Below are positions 34,396-42,849 of a stretch of 64,000 nucleotides of DNA, one piece after another. Source of the stretch: Bdellovibrio sp. (lineage in GTDB: Bacteria > Myxococcota > SpSt-1050). The translations under genes and the position numbers were made by a program. The stretch is from the NCBI GenBank assembly GCA_020725805.1, contig DYEF01000023.1, positions 28,014 through 92,013 of the forward strand, in the 5' to 3' direction. Every line of letters starts with the position of its first letter. Positions within the stretch are counted from its first letter, which is position 1. The notes under the pieces were generated by a model. That model worked only from the letters and a program-made list of their open reading frames with translations. It ran no database searches and was not told where the DNA came from.

Positions 34396-35994
34396 ATGAA
34401 CAAGGCAAGATTTTTTGTGCTTTTTCTGGGAATTTTTATCTTTACAGGACTTCTTGTCAGCTGTGTAAGTGACAAGGAGGCAAGCAAATTCGTGGAGAAA
34501 CTCGAGAAGAAACCGGGAGAAGGGAAACCTGCGTCATACTGGGTTAAAAAGCTGACCGATGTTCAGCTCAAACCGGATGCCGTAAAAGCACTTATGGAAC
34601 TCAAGGACAAGAGCGTTATTCCGCAGCTCACGGAACTCTTCAAAAAGGACAGGTCGCTCAGAGCCGACATTGCCGAGATTCTCGGTATGCTCGGAGAGAA
34701 GAGCACAGCCCCTGTACTTCTTGAAGGACTGGTCTTCGAGGTTTCCAACAATATTCAGGAACAGAGAGAGAATGACAGAATCAACGAGAAGATTCTCGGC
34801 GCCCTCGCTGCTATGCAGGAAGAGTCGGCAAAGCCGGCCGTAATCAAGCTTCTCTCATCCACCTCTGCACCGGTTCTCGCCGCCGCAGTCAGGGCCGAAA
34901 AGGTCTTCAAGGATAAAAACGCCGTCGACGCCCTCATTGCAATTATCAGGAATGACAATCTTTCAAAGGCTATAAGGGCCGATGCAATTTATGTTCTGGG
35001 TGAAATCGGCGACCCGAAGGCCGTTCCTGCACTCGTCAGGGCAATGTACATCGAGAGACAGGGTACCGTTTACCCTGAGGCAAACGAGGCACTTCAGAAA
35101 ATCGGCAAAGCCGCCGTTCCTGAACTCGTAAAGACATTTCTGGGTAAGAATGAAGAGGTCAGGCAGCTCGCCGAAAAATCCAACTTCGTCGTAGGTGCAA
35201 TCGAGGGGAAGGCCGCAGAGACACTCGGCGACATCTGTGACCTCTCTGCAGAGGACGCACTCTTAAAGATGGTTAAATCGGACGAGGACAATCCCATTGC
35301 CAAATCCAAGGCCGCCTTTGCGCTCGGAAGGATGCAGTCCAAGAAGGCAGCACCCGTTATGGCAAAACTTGCAGAAGATGAAGAAGACCCCTCGGTAAGG
35401 GCCCATTACCTCCTTGCAATAAATCTCATCGGTGATACTTCCGTTATACCGTCACTCGTGAAGGGTGCAAAAAAGCCGGACCTCGACAAGTATAAGAAGG
35501 AAGGGGCAACACAGCAGGAACTCGACATCCTCAGAAAAGGAAGGGAAGAGGTAGTAAAGACAATAGCAAGGCTCGCCACCGACAAGGATGCAGCTCATTA
35601 CGATAAGGTTATGAAGGAAGAGAAGAATCCGGAAATCAGCAAGGTAATAAAGGAATATTCCGTGATGATCGATGTCGCAAAGGAATGCAAGGGTGATTTT
35701 GCCTGTTACAAAGGAAAGCTCTCCGACACAAACAAGGTTGTAAGAGAGAAGGCCGCATATATGATCGGAAGAATAGATTCTGAAGAGGCGGTCAATACCC
35801 TGATAGACCTGCTCGGGACAGAGAAGGACAACGATGTAAAATTTGCTGTCCTGCAGGGCCTGTTCAATTTCTCGGGCAAATATTACAAGACAATGCTGCC
35901 GAAGATCGAGGCAAAGGTAGCTGAGCTCAAGGATGATATTCTCAAAAACGACCTGAACAGACTTCTGCTCAGATTAAAAAGCTTGAACAGATAG
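34396..35994 (+). CDS. HEAT-repeat lipoprotein
   Basis: A 532-residue lipoprotein. Start set at 34396, where GGGAG precedes ATG and the signal ends in LLVSC; an in-frame ATG at 34342 is upstream without a ribosome site. The mature protein is a run of HEAT/PBS-lyase-like helical repeats with recurring D-x-x-A-V-P-x-L and A-x-x-L-G patterns (GDPKAVPALVRAM, AVDALIAII, AAYMIGRIDSEEAVNTLIDLL). These form alpha-solenoids for protein binding. A role as a periplasmic or outer-membrane scaffold is likely; partner unknown. It heads a row of plus-strand envelope genes around panD. Confidence 0.85.
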   Translation: MNKARFFVLFLGIFIFTGLLVSCVSDKEASKFVEKLEKKPGEGKPASYWVKKLTDVQLKPDAVKALMELKDKSVIPQLTELFKKDRSLRADIAEILGMLGEKSTAPVLLEGLVFEVSNNIQEQRENDRINEKILGALAAMQEESAKPAVIKLLSSTSAPVLAAAVRAEKVFKDKNAVDALIAIIRNDNLSKAIRADAIYVLGEIGDPKAVPALVRAMYIERQGTVYPEANEALQKIGKAAVPELVKTFLGKNEEVRQLAEKSNFVVGAIEGKAAETLGDICDLSAEDALLKMVKSDEDNPIAKSKAAFALGRMQSKKAAPVMAKLAEDEEDPSVRAHYLLAINLIGDTSVIPSLVKGAKKPDLDKYKKEGATQQELDILRKGREEVVKTIARLATDKDAAHYDKVMKEEKNPEISKVIKEYSVMIDVAKECKGDFACYKGKLSDTNKVVREKAAYMIGRIDSEEAVNTLIDLLGTEKDNDVKFAVLQGLFNFSGKYYKTMLPKIEAKVAELKDDILKNDLNRLLLRLKSLNR

Positions 35995-36065
35995 AAAAAA
36001 TATTGTAAATATACATTTTTTTGGTGCCTGCAGCATCCTGCGCGGGACACAGAAAGGAATGTCAA

Positions 36066-36452
36066 ATGTTTATCAGAATGCTCAAATCGAAGATTCACAG
36101 GGCGGTTGTATCGGAGACAAATCTCCATTACGAGGGGAGCGTCACAATCGATACCACTCTTATGAGTGAGGCCGGAATCCTCCCCTACGAAGAAATTTCT
36201 GTCTGGAATATCACGAGCGGCGAGCGTTTCAATACCTATGCCGTCCCCGGCAGAGAGAATACCGGTGAGATTATCGTCAACGGTGCAGCGGCACACAAGG
36301 CAAGAAAAGGCGATATCATAATCATAGCAACATTTGCATATATGGAGCCTTCTCAGGCCGCCGCACACAGACCGGTGGTTCTGCTTGTCGACAAAAGCAA
36401 CCGTATCACGAAAAAGTATTCCGAGGTAGAATACAGATCAGTAGTGATATAA
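36066..36452 (+). CDS. panD: aspartate 1-decarboxylase
   Basis: A 128-residue pyruvoyl-dependent enzyme making beta-alanine for pantothenate and CoA. The self-cleavage site is Gly24-Ser25 in HYEGSVTID. ISVWNITSGERFNTYA and NGAAAHKARKGD are conserved PanD segments. The length is standard. AAAGGA lies upstream of the ATG at 36066. It lies between lipoprotein genes with no other pantothenate gene nearby, so its placement is probably incidental. Confidence 0.96.
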   Translation: MFIRMLKSKIHRAVVSETNLHYEGSVTIDTTLMSEAGILPYEEISVWNITSGERFNTYAVPGRENTGEIIVNGAAAHKARKGDIIIIATFAYMEPSQAAAHRPVVLLVDKSNRITKKYSEVEYRSVVI

Positions 36453-36590
36453 TCTCACAATCAGGTGATTACGGGACTCGGTATTCCGTGGTTTTTGCCC
36501 GGTATTATTTTTATTATTATTATTTCAAATTGTTGACTCTTTTACTCCTTTATGATAACAGAACCATAATTTCCTTATAGGAGTTGAGTG

Positions 36591-38120
36591 ATGAGAAAGA
36601 AAAGTGTCCTTTATGCAGCATTGTTCCTGTTATTATTATCATCTGCTGTCTCTGGAGCCCAGTTCAACAAGGTTCTGATATTTCCATATCAGCCGGTATA
36701 TCAGTCAGTGACTCCCGAGGTGGCAAATCAGTTTACGGAACTTCTGACAAACGAGATGAAGAATGCAGACTCCCTGCAGGCAGTCGAGGGCCCGAAACTG
36801 GTTACCAAGAAAAAGGCCGGACTATCCGAACCGAACATAGACAGGGACGCCATAGCAAAGGGTACCGAGAAGGCAAAGGTCGGAATCGAGGAGATAAAAA
36901 ACCAGGAATTCGAGAAAGCAATAAAACCTCTCAAGGACGCGATTCAGATTCTCGAAAAGAATCTTCTCTACCTTGAAGACACCTCGGTCCTTACAGACGC
37001 ATATCTGGCACTCTCCGTTGCATACTTCGGGACAGGTATGGAGGACGAGGGAGAGACCTATATAAGAAAATCCCTCAGACTGGACCCTTACAAGGAGATC
37101 GATACAACACAGTATCCCCCGCTCTATCTCAGAATCTATGACGGAATCCGTAAACAGACCTATCAGTTGCCAAGGGGAATGATAAGGGTGACATCGAATC
37201 CTTCGGGTGCCGTGATTTTTGTAGACGGAAAACAGGTTGGAACTACTCCGGCATTGCTGAAGGAGGCAATAAAAGGCGAACATTATATAAGAGTCGAGCG
37301 GTCCGGAGAGGTCCCGTATTACAAGAAAGTAAATGTTCTTCCCAATCAGACCGTAGAGATAAATGTGGATTTTTCGGGAGAGGAGGAAGGCGGGGCAGGA
37401 CCGGAATATACAGCTGCAAATCAGCTCAAGAACAACCGTATTGACTCTTCCACCAGAGAGGCACTCGTTCAGGTAGCCAACAAACAACAGGCGGATTATG
37501 TACTCTTTGGCGGCATCATAAAGGTCGAGAACAACTATCAGATCAACTCCTTCTTTATGAAGGTCAAGACCACCGAAGTCGTCCAGACTATGACTCTGAC
37601 GATAGACGTCGATATGCTTGGAGCATCTATCGAGATCTACAAACTCGTAGAGGAACTAACAAAGAAGATAGAGAGTTTCCCCGAGAGTATAAAACAGAGC
37701 GTAATTCTCCTCTATCCCGGAATTATGAAGAAGACAGAGAAGATTCAGGAGATTGTCATCGGTCCGGTGGGAGCACCCCAGCCACTCTACACAGGTCCTG
37801 CAAAGGAGGAGGAACCTCAGCCTCCGGTCGTAAAGGAAGAGCCCAAGAAGGAAGAGAAAAAGACGGCTCAAGTCGTTCCTGATGTCAAAAAGACCGGAGA
37901 CAGCGGCGGCGGAATAGATATAGGCAAGGGGAGAACCCTCAAACAGAAGGGTCAGATAGACTCCTCTGTCGTCATCGTCGAGAAACCTGTAAAATGGTAT
38001 GAGAGCCCGTGGTTCTGGACAGCTGTAGGTGTTGCAGTGGTAGGAGCAGGAGTCGGGACATATCTGTATATTTCCAGCATCGAGCCGGACAGAGGCAGAA
38101 TTTCCGTTACACTCCCATAA
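36591..38120 (+). CDS. exported TPR/PEGA-domain protein with C-terminal membrane segment
   Basis: A 509-residue envelope protein. The ATG at 36591 is seven bases after AGGAG; a GTG codon just before it is in frame. The signal peptide ends SAVSGA. The N-terminal part looks like a TPR-containing domain (KAIKPLKDAIQILEKNLLYL, then LALSVAYFGTGMEDEGETYI). A PEGA domain follows at about 195-265 (IRVTSNPSGAVIFVDGKQVG), then a CsgG-like region, a Pro/Lys/Glu-rich linker and a membrane segment (WFWTAVGVAVVGAGVGTYLY). This is a common design in myxobacteria-like genomes. Function unknown; probably a cell-surface or periplasmic adaptor. Confidence 0.82.
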   Translation: MRKKSVLYAALFLLLLSSAVSGAQFNKVLIFPYQPVYQSVTPEVANQFTELLTNEMKNADSLQAVEGPKLVTKKKAGLSEPNIDRDAIAKGTEKAKVGIEEIKNQEFEKAIKPLKDAIQILEKNLLYLEDTSVLTDAYLALSVAYFGTGMEDEGETYIRKSLRLDPYKEIDTTQYPPLYLRIYDGIRKQTYQLPRGMIRVTSNPSGAVIFVDGKQVGTTPALLKEAIKGEHYIRVERSGEVPYYKKVNVLPNQTVEINVDFSGEEEGGAGPEYTAANQLKNNRIDSSTREALVQVANKQQADYVLFGGIIKVENNYQINSFFMKVKTTEVVQTMTLTIDVDMLGASIEIYKLVEELTKKIESFPESIKQSVILLYPGIMKKTEKIQEIVIGPVGAPQPLYTGPAKEEEPQPPVVKEEPKKEEKKTAQVVPDVKKTGDSGGGIDIGKGRTLKQKGQIDSSVVIVEKPVKWYESPWFWTAVGVAVVGAGVGTYLYISSIEPDRGRISVTLP

Positions 38121-38141
38121 ACAAGACAAGGAGAGAGATAT

Positions 38142-39929
38142 ATGTTTACCAGAGGCAAGATAATAATTTCGGTTTTAATCCTTTCGGCACTTATCGCAGG
38201 CTGCCCTGAGGATAAAATCTCAATAGGCATTACCCTCGTACCACCCTGTGTCTCAGAGAGCAAAAACTTCAAGAATCCGACGGAGAAAATGTCGGAGATA
38301 TCGATTGTGGCAACAACAGAAGAGCCGGGGACATCACCCGCTGTAATTACAAGTGCCAGATTTCCTTACGAGAGCGGAGGGAAGGGCGTCTTTGATATTC
38401 CCCTCTCCAAAAACGTACGCCTTGTCGTAGAAGGGTTCGACGAAAACGGCAATATGGTCCTGAGAGGGGCCTCCCAGCTCTTCGATGTTACAACGAGTTC
38501 ACCTACAACCATAAAGATTCCGATATTCATCGCGGGGACGGATGCCTTCTCCCAGACCACTGATTTTGCAACACAGGAGTGCAGCGTTCTGGATACCGGA
38601 TTACAGGGAGCAACTGTTACTCCCCTTCCGAACGGAGATGTCCTGATAGCCGGAGGAGTCAGTATAAGCGGTACCTCCAAATTCTATTCTGCCAGTCTGA
38701 TTCTTTACAACTCTCAGAAGGGTACATTCGAAGAGATTCAGGTAGACGAACAGATAAGCGAATTCGGCAAAAGGGCATACCACACCGCTACACTCTACAA
38801 CAAAGGAACGAAGGAAAAACCCGAGTGGAAGGTACTGATTGCGGGCGGTGAGACTTTTATCAATGGTGTGGCATCCTCAGTCGCAACCGCCCAGCTCTAC
38901 GATGTTCAGAGCAAGAAGGTCGAGTTTCTGACGAGCACAATGGAAGAAGGCAGAATGTACCACACGGCCACCCTTATGCAAAACGGAAAGATTATTATAA
39001 TAGGCGGTGAAAACAAGGTAAACGGGAAGGTCGAGGCATATCTGGACACGGTAGAAATCTTCGACACACAGGAAGAGACATTCTCAAAACTATCCGGCAA
39101 GGATTACCACAAGATGGCAAATGCGAGGTCCAGACATACAGCCACCTATCTTCCTCTTAGATACAATACAGTGGAAGGAGAACCGGTATCCGGATTCGAC
39201 AAGATACTCGTTGCAGGCGGAATCAAGAAGGTAGGAACACAGCTCTACATCAATGACGAGATGGAGATATTCGGCTGTGCAAATGCGACCTGCACCGACT
39301 ACAGATTCGATGTAATAAGGAAGAAAGACAACACCTCTCTCAAGATGAACAAGAAGAGATACGGACATCAGGCAGTTGCGGTTATGACAGGGGCTGACCC
39401 GATTGGCGAAGGTGACGAGGAATTTCACAATTTCTATATCGCCTTTATGGGCGGTTATACCTGCATAGGCTTTGACAGGTGTGCAGGAAGTACATCACAG
39501 GACTGTCAGTGTCCCGATAGTGACGTTTTCAAAAGCATAACGACGAGCATCGAGATACTCGACCCCACCAATTCGGACGGTCCGCAGTTCAAGAATCTGA
39601 CGGATATGAATGTTGCAAGGGCTGATTTCGGGGCAGCAGCAATTGACCGCGAAAACGACAACGTTGTGATTTTCGGAGGTTACGGGACTGCACAGGGGAC
39701 GATATCCGATGTGGTCGAGGTTATGACCATAAGCAGCAAAAAAGGCATTGCAAAACCACGTTATGCCACAAACAAGATTCTCTTTCCGAGAGCCGATTTC
39801 GGATTCGGAGTTATGCCGGCAGGAGAGATATTTATAGCAGGCGGTGAAAACGGAAAAGCCGGAGGCAATAAGGCATCACTTCAGACTGTCGAGATATTCG
39901 TTCCGTCACTCGCCCCGCTGAGTGAATGA
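38142..39929 (+). CDS. Kelch-repeat lipoprotein
   Basis: A 595-residue lipoprotein (lipobox LIAGC). After a beta-sandwich-like N-terminal region (to about 140) come six or so Kelch blades with the diagnostic LIAGG pattern: VLIAGGVS, VLIAGGETF, IIIGGENKV, ILVAGGIKK, VVIFGGYGT and IFIAGGENG. A short Cys-rich insert (about 440-460) interrupts one blade. It lies 21 bp after the PEGA gene with AAGGAG upstream and is likely co-transcribed. Propellers of this type mediate protein or carbohydrate binding at the surface; the ligand is unknown. Confidence 0.87.
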   Translation: MFTRGKIIISVLILSALIAGCPEDKISIGITLVPPCVSESKNFKNPTEKMSEISIVATTEEPGTSPAVITSARFPYESGGKGVFDIPLSKNVRLVVEGFDENGNMVLRGASQLFDVTTSSPTTIKIPIFIAGTDAFSQTTDFATQECSVLDTGLQGATVTPLPNGDVLIAGGVSISGTSKFYSASLILYNSQKGTFEEIQVDEQISEFGKRAYHTATLYNKGTKEKPEWKVLIAGGETFINGVASSVATAQLYDVQSKKVEFLTSTMEEGRMYHTATLMQNGKIIIIGGENKVNGKVEAYLDTVEIFDTQEETFSKLSGKDYHKMANARSRHTATYLPLRYNTVEGEPVSGFDKILVAGGIKKVGTQLYINDEMEIFGCANATCTDYRFDVIRKKDNTSLKMNKKRYGHQAVAVMTGADPIGEGDEEFHNFYIAFMGGYTCIGFDRCAGSTSQDCQCPDSDVFKSITTSIEILDPTNSDGPQFKNLTDMNVARADFGAAAIDRENDNVVIFGGYGTAQGTISDVVEVMTISSKKGIAKPRYATNKILFPRADFGFGVMPAGEIFIAGGENGKAGGNKASLQTVEIFVPSLAPLSE

Positions 39930-39953
39930 TAAATACTGCAAGGAGAAAAGTCT

Positions 39954-40850
39954 GTGAAAAGCATATATGAAATGATAGGGAATACCCCGCTCATTAAATT
40001 TCTCTCGGAAAAGCGTAAACACCTTTTTGCAAAGGCCGAATTTCTGAACCCGGGAGGCTCGATTAAGGACAGAGTCGCTCTTGCAATGATAGAGGACGCA
40101 GAGAAAAAAGGCATACTCAAACCGGACTCAATCATAGCAGAGGCAACCTCCGGCAATACCGGAATCGGGATCGCACTCGTCGGAAGGATAAAGGGATACA
40201 GGGTGATAATAGTAATGCCGGAGAATATGAGCGAAGAGCGAAAGAAGATAATCAGGGCACTGGGAGCAGAACTCATTCTTACTCCCGCAGAGAAGAGCAT
40301 TCAGGGCTCGGTCGATTACCTCAACGGTCTTAAAGGTTCCGATGAACGGATCTGGATAGCCGGACAATTTACAAATCCGGCAAATCCTCTCTGTCACTAC
40401 AACCATACGGCAAAGGAGATATGGGCACAGACAGGCGGTAAAGTCGATGCCTTTGTTGCAGGCGTAGGTTCGGGAGGAACACTGCAGGGGGTCGGCAGAT
40501 TTCTGAAGGAAAAGAACAAAAAGATAAAACTCATTGCTGTTGAGCCAGCAAATGCATCCGCGCTGCTGGGTCATGAACCCGGTCTTCATCAGATTCAGGG
40601 TATCGGCGACGGATTTATACCTGCCGTGCTGGATACCAAACTTATCGACGAGGTTATCACTGTTACTGACGAAGAGGCAATAGAGACAACCCGTATGCTC
40701 GCAAGGGAAGAGGGACTGCTGGTCGGCACATCATCAGGGGCGAATATGTTTGCCGCAATCCGCATCTCTCGTGGTTACGGTGAAGGATTTAATGTGGTCA
40801 CCGTCCTGCCGGACAGAGCGGAGAGATATTTTTCAACTGCCCTCATCTGA
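39954..40850 (+). CDS. cysteine synthase, CysM/CysK-like
   Basis: A 298-residue PLP fold-type II enzyme. The Schiff-base lysine is K38 (NPGGSIKDR), with ATSGNTGIGIA, GVGSGGTLQG and GTSSGANM. The start is a GTG at 39954 following AAGGAG, 24 bp after the Kelch gene. It is the third member of this family in the window, besides cysK at 20424 and cystathionine beta-synthase at 18967, and lacks a CBS-domain pair. The QFTNPANPLCHYNHT stretch fits a CysM-type enzyme. The following MBL hydrolase starts six bases after its stop, so the two are probably co-translated. Confidence 0.87.
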   Translation: MKSIYEMIGNTPLIKFLSEKRKHLFAKAEFLNPGGSIKDRVALAMIEDAEKKGILKPDSIIAEATSGNTGIGIALVGRIKGYRVIIVMPENMSEERKKIIRALGAELILTPAEKSIQGSVDYLNGLKGSDERIWIAGQFTNPANPLCHYNHTAKEIWAQTGGKVDAFVAGVGSGGTLQGVGRFLKEKNKKIKLIAVEPANASALLGHEPGLHQIQGIGDGFIPAVLDTKLIDEVITVTDEEAIETTRMLAREEGLLVGTSSGANMFAAIRISRGYGEGFNVVTVLPDRAERYFSTALI

Positions 40851-40855
40851 GATAA

Positions 40856-41842
40856 GTGAGTCCCGATATATTCAAAGAAAAGAACGTCATTAAAATTGCA
40901 GCCAATTATCCCGAACTGAGGGTCGAGAAACCGAATATATACCTTATCAGAAAATCCTTTGGCTATGTTATGATAGACTGCGGCGGTTTTGACACAGAGA
41001 AGGACTTCGAAGGACTATGTAATGAATTACACACAAGAAATATCAGAGCTCAGGAGATAAAATATATATTCCTTACACATACCCACAAAGACCATTCTTT
41101 GCTGTGTGGCAGGCTCCAGAAACTTGCCGGTTCTACGGTATTAGTCGGCAAGGAAGACATTCTCAGGATTTCTGATAGCAGCTCGGAATACAGGGAGAGA
41201 TACCAAAAGGTAACCGATTACCTCTCTTTCTGGGGATTTGACAACGATATGAAAGAGCGATTCTTCAGGTCGTTTGAAAGGCAGTATCACAATGCTGCTC
41301 TCGATCCGAAAAAGACCATACTGGCGGAGAAGGATACAGAGATTGAGTCTTTCAGAGTAATTTTTTCGCCGGGACACACAGCGGGTTCAGTCTGCATCTT
41401 TGATAATGAAACCGGAATACTCTTTACCGGAGATACCCTGTTGAAGAAGATAGTCTCCGTCCCCGTAATCGAATACGACATCGATGCACCCAAAGGTCTC
41501 TCTCTTCTTACAAGACATACCGATACTCTCAGGAGACTTTCGGAAATAGGCTATGAGTATATTTTTCCCGGACACGGAGAACCAGTTATTAACACAACCC
41601 CTGTTATCAGCACGATTTTTTCATATATTGCGCGCAGAAGCAAACGAATACTTTCTCTCATCCATGAAGGGAGAAAGACAGTTTACAGTATTGCAGAGGC
41701 TCTCTATTCAAAGGATACCTTAAAAGACGTTGTTTACAGGGAGGGACCGCTCGTCTACGTCTCCGACCTGATGATGCCGCTTGAGAACCTGCTCAAGGAG
41801 AACAGAATCACGGTAACAAACGGTATTATATCGGCCGAATGA
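40856..41842 (+). CDS. MBL-fold hydrolase with C-terminal winged-helix-like domain (LACTB2/glyoxalase II type)
   Basis: A 328-residue metallo-beta-lactamase-fold enzyme. The metal motif is THTHKDHS, followed by SPGHTAGS, FTGDTLL and FPGHGEP. The last 80 residues (RRSKRILSLIHEGRKT onward) look like the winged-helix tail of LACTB2-type proteins. The start is GTG at 40856, just after the cysteine synthase stop, with a poor ribosome site, so translation is likely coupled. Substrates of such enzymes range from thioesters and persulfides to nucleic acids. The cysteine synthase partner makes a thiol-related role attractive but unproven. Confidence 0.85.
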   Translation: MSPDIFKEKNVIKIAANYPELRVEKPNIYLIRKSFGYVMIDCGGFDTEKDFEGLCNELHTRNIRAQEIKYIFLTHTHKDHSLLCGRLQKLAGSTVLVGKEDILRISDSSSEYRERYQKVTDYLSFWGFDNDMKERFFRSFERQYHNAALDPKKTILAEKDTEIESFRVIFSPGHTAGSVCIFDNETGILFTGDTLLKKIVSVPVIEYDIDAPKGLSLLTRHTDTLRRLSEIGYEYIFPGHGEPVINTTPVISTIFSYIARRSKRILSLIHEGRKTVYSIAEALYSKDTLKDVVYREGPLVYVSDLMMPLENLLKENRITVTNGIISAE

Positions 41843-41946
41843 TATTGCTTAAAGAAATTTTCAACCATCAGCGATATTTATAACCGGCACCGTATTTTGC
41901 CAATAAAATCAACCAAACACAATGAAACCGACACCATCTGACAGAA

Positions 41947-42849
41947 TCATTTTGAGTGAGGATGGCTTTTGTCGTAAACCTGCATAAGATGTTCAATGGA
42001 TGCCCTTGCGTACCGCTGTGTGGTGGAGAGAGATGAATGTCCCAGCAGTTCCTGAATGAATCTTATATCGGCGCCGGAGCCAAGAAGATGTGTTGCAAAT
42101 GAGTGTCTGAGTGTATGAGGACTTACGTTCTTGTTTATTGCGCACTTATCCAGATATTTCCTGATTATCCTTGCAACCGACCTCGTCGTGATTCTTGAGC
42201 CGTTCTTATTCAAAAAGAGGGCATCCGTCTCTTCTCTGAGCAATTCCGCCCGTCTGGCAATATATTGGGTAACCGACTCCGCCGCATAGGAGCCGACCGG
42301 AACTATCCGCTCTTTCCGGCCTTTTCCCAGCACTTTTAGTGTATTGTTTCTGAGGTCAATATCCGCAGTATTTACAGAAACAAGTTCAGAAACCCTGAGC
42401 CCGGAACCGTACATCAGCTCCACCATCGCCCTGTCCCTGAGAGATAATACATCGCCGGCATCGATCGCGTGTATAATAGCAAAGACCTCATCGACACTTA
42501 TCGCCTTCGGGAGAGGCTTTTCGGTTTTTGGAGAGGATATAATCTCGGACGGATTCTTACTTATAATTGCCCTCTTGACCAAAAATTTATAAAATGTCTT
42601 AATTGCAGAAAGCCTTCTCTGACTACTTGAGGATTTATTTATCTTAAAGCGGGAAGCCAGAAACCCCCTTATATCTACCGGTTCCAGTCTCTCGAGGTCC
42701 TTCTCGTCTGCTATCTCAATCTTTCTCTCTTTAAGGTATTCGAAAAATATCTCGATATCAGACAAATAGTTTCTAAGGGTGTGCTCAGAATATCCCTTTT
42801 CGACTCTCAGATATTCGGCAAACCTGCCTGTAAGTTCTTCACGGTTCAT
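41947..42849 (-). CDS. tyrosine recombinase of the XerC/XerD type
   Basis: A 300-residue site-specific recombinase. The N-terminal SAM-like domain (FAEYLRVEKGYSEHTLRNY) is followed by a catalytic domain with Arg in GSGLRVSELV, the lysine in LGKGRKERIVP, HTLRHSFATHLL, LGHSSLSTTQRY and the Tyr nucleophile at its end. The length and motifs match chromosomal XerC/D, which resolve chromosome dimers at dif, rather than a phage integrase. It is the last gene of a DedA-transglutaminase-Xer operon: its ATG immediately follows the stop of the previous gene. No dif-like site was identified here. Confidence 0.9.
   Translation of the reverse strand: MNREELTGRFAEYLRVEKGYSEHTLRNYLSDIEIFFEYLKERKIEIADEKDLERLEPVDIRGFLASRFKINKSSSSQRRLSAIKTFYKFLVKRAIISKNPSEIISSPKTEKPLPKAISVDEVFAIIHAIDAGDVLSLRDRAMVELMYGSGLRVSELVSVNTADIDLRNNTLKVLGKGRKERIVPVGSYAAESVTQYIARRAELLREETDALFLNKNGSRITTRSVARIIRKYLDKCAINKNVSPHTLRHSFATHLLGSGADIRFIQELLGHSSLSTTQRYARASIEHLMQVYDKSHPHSK

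Noticed and set aside
36533-36561. Promoter TTGACT-17-TAACAG before the PEGA-domain gene
   Set aside because: The -35 is good but the -10 is too poor to call.
41947-42849. Integrase marking a mobile island
   Set aside because: Motifs and size fit chromosomal XerC/D, it is embedded in an operon with DedA and a transglutaminase gene, and no attachment repeats or phage genes are nearby.
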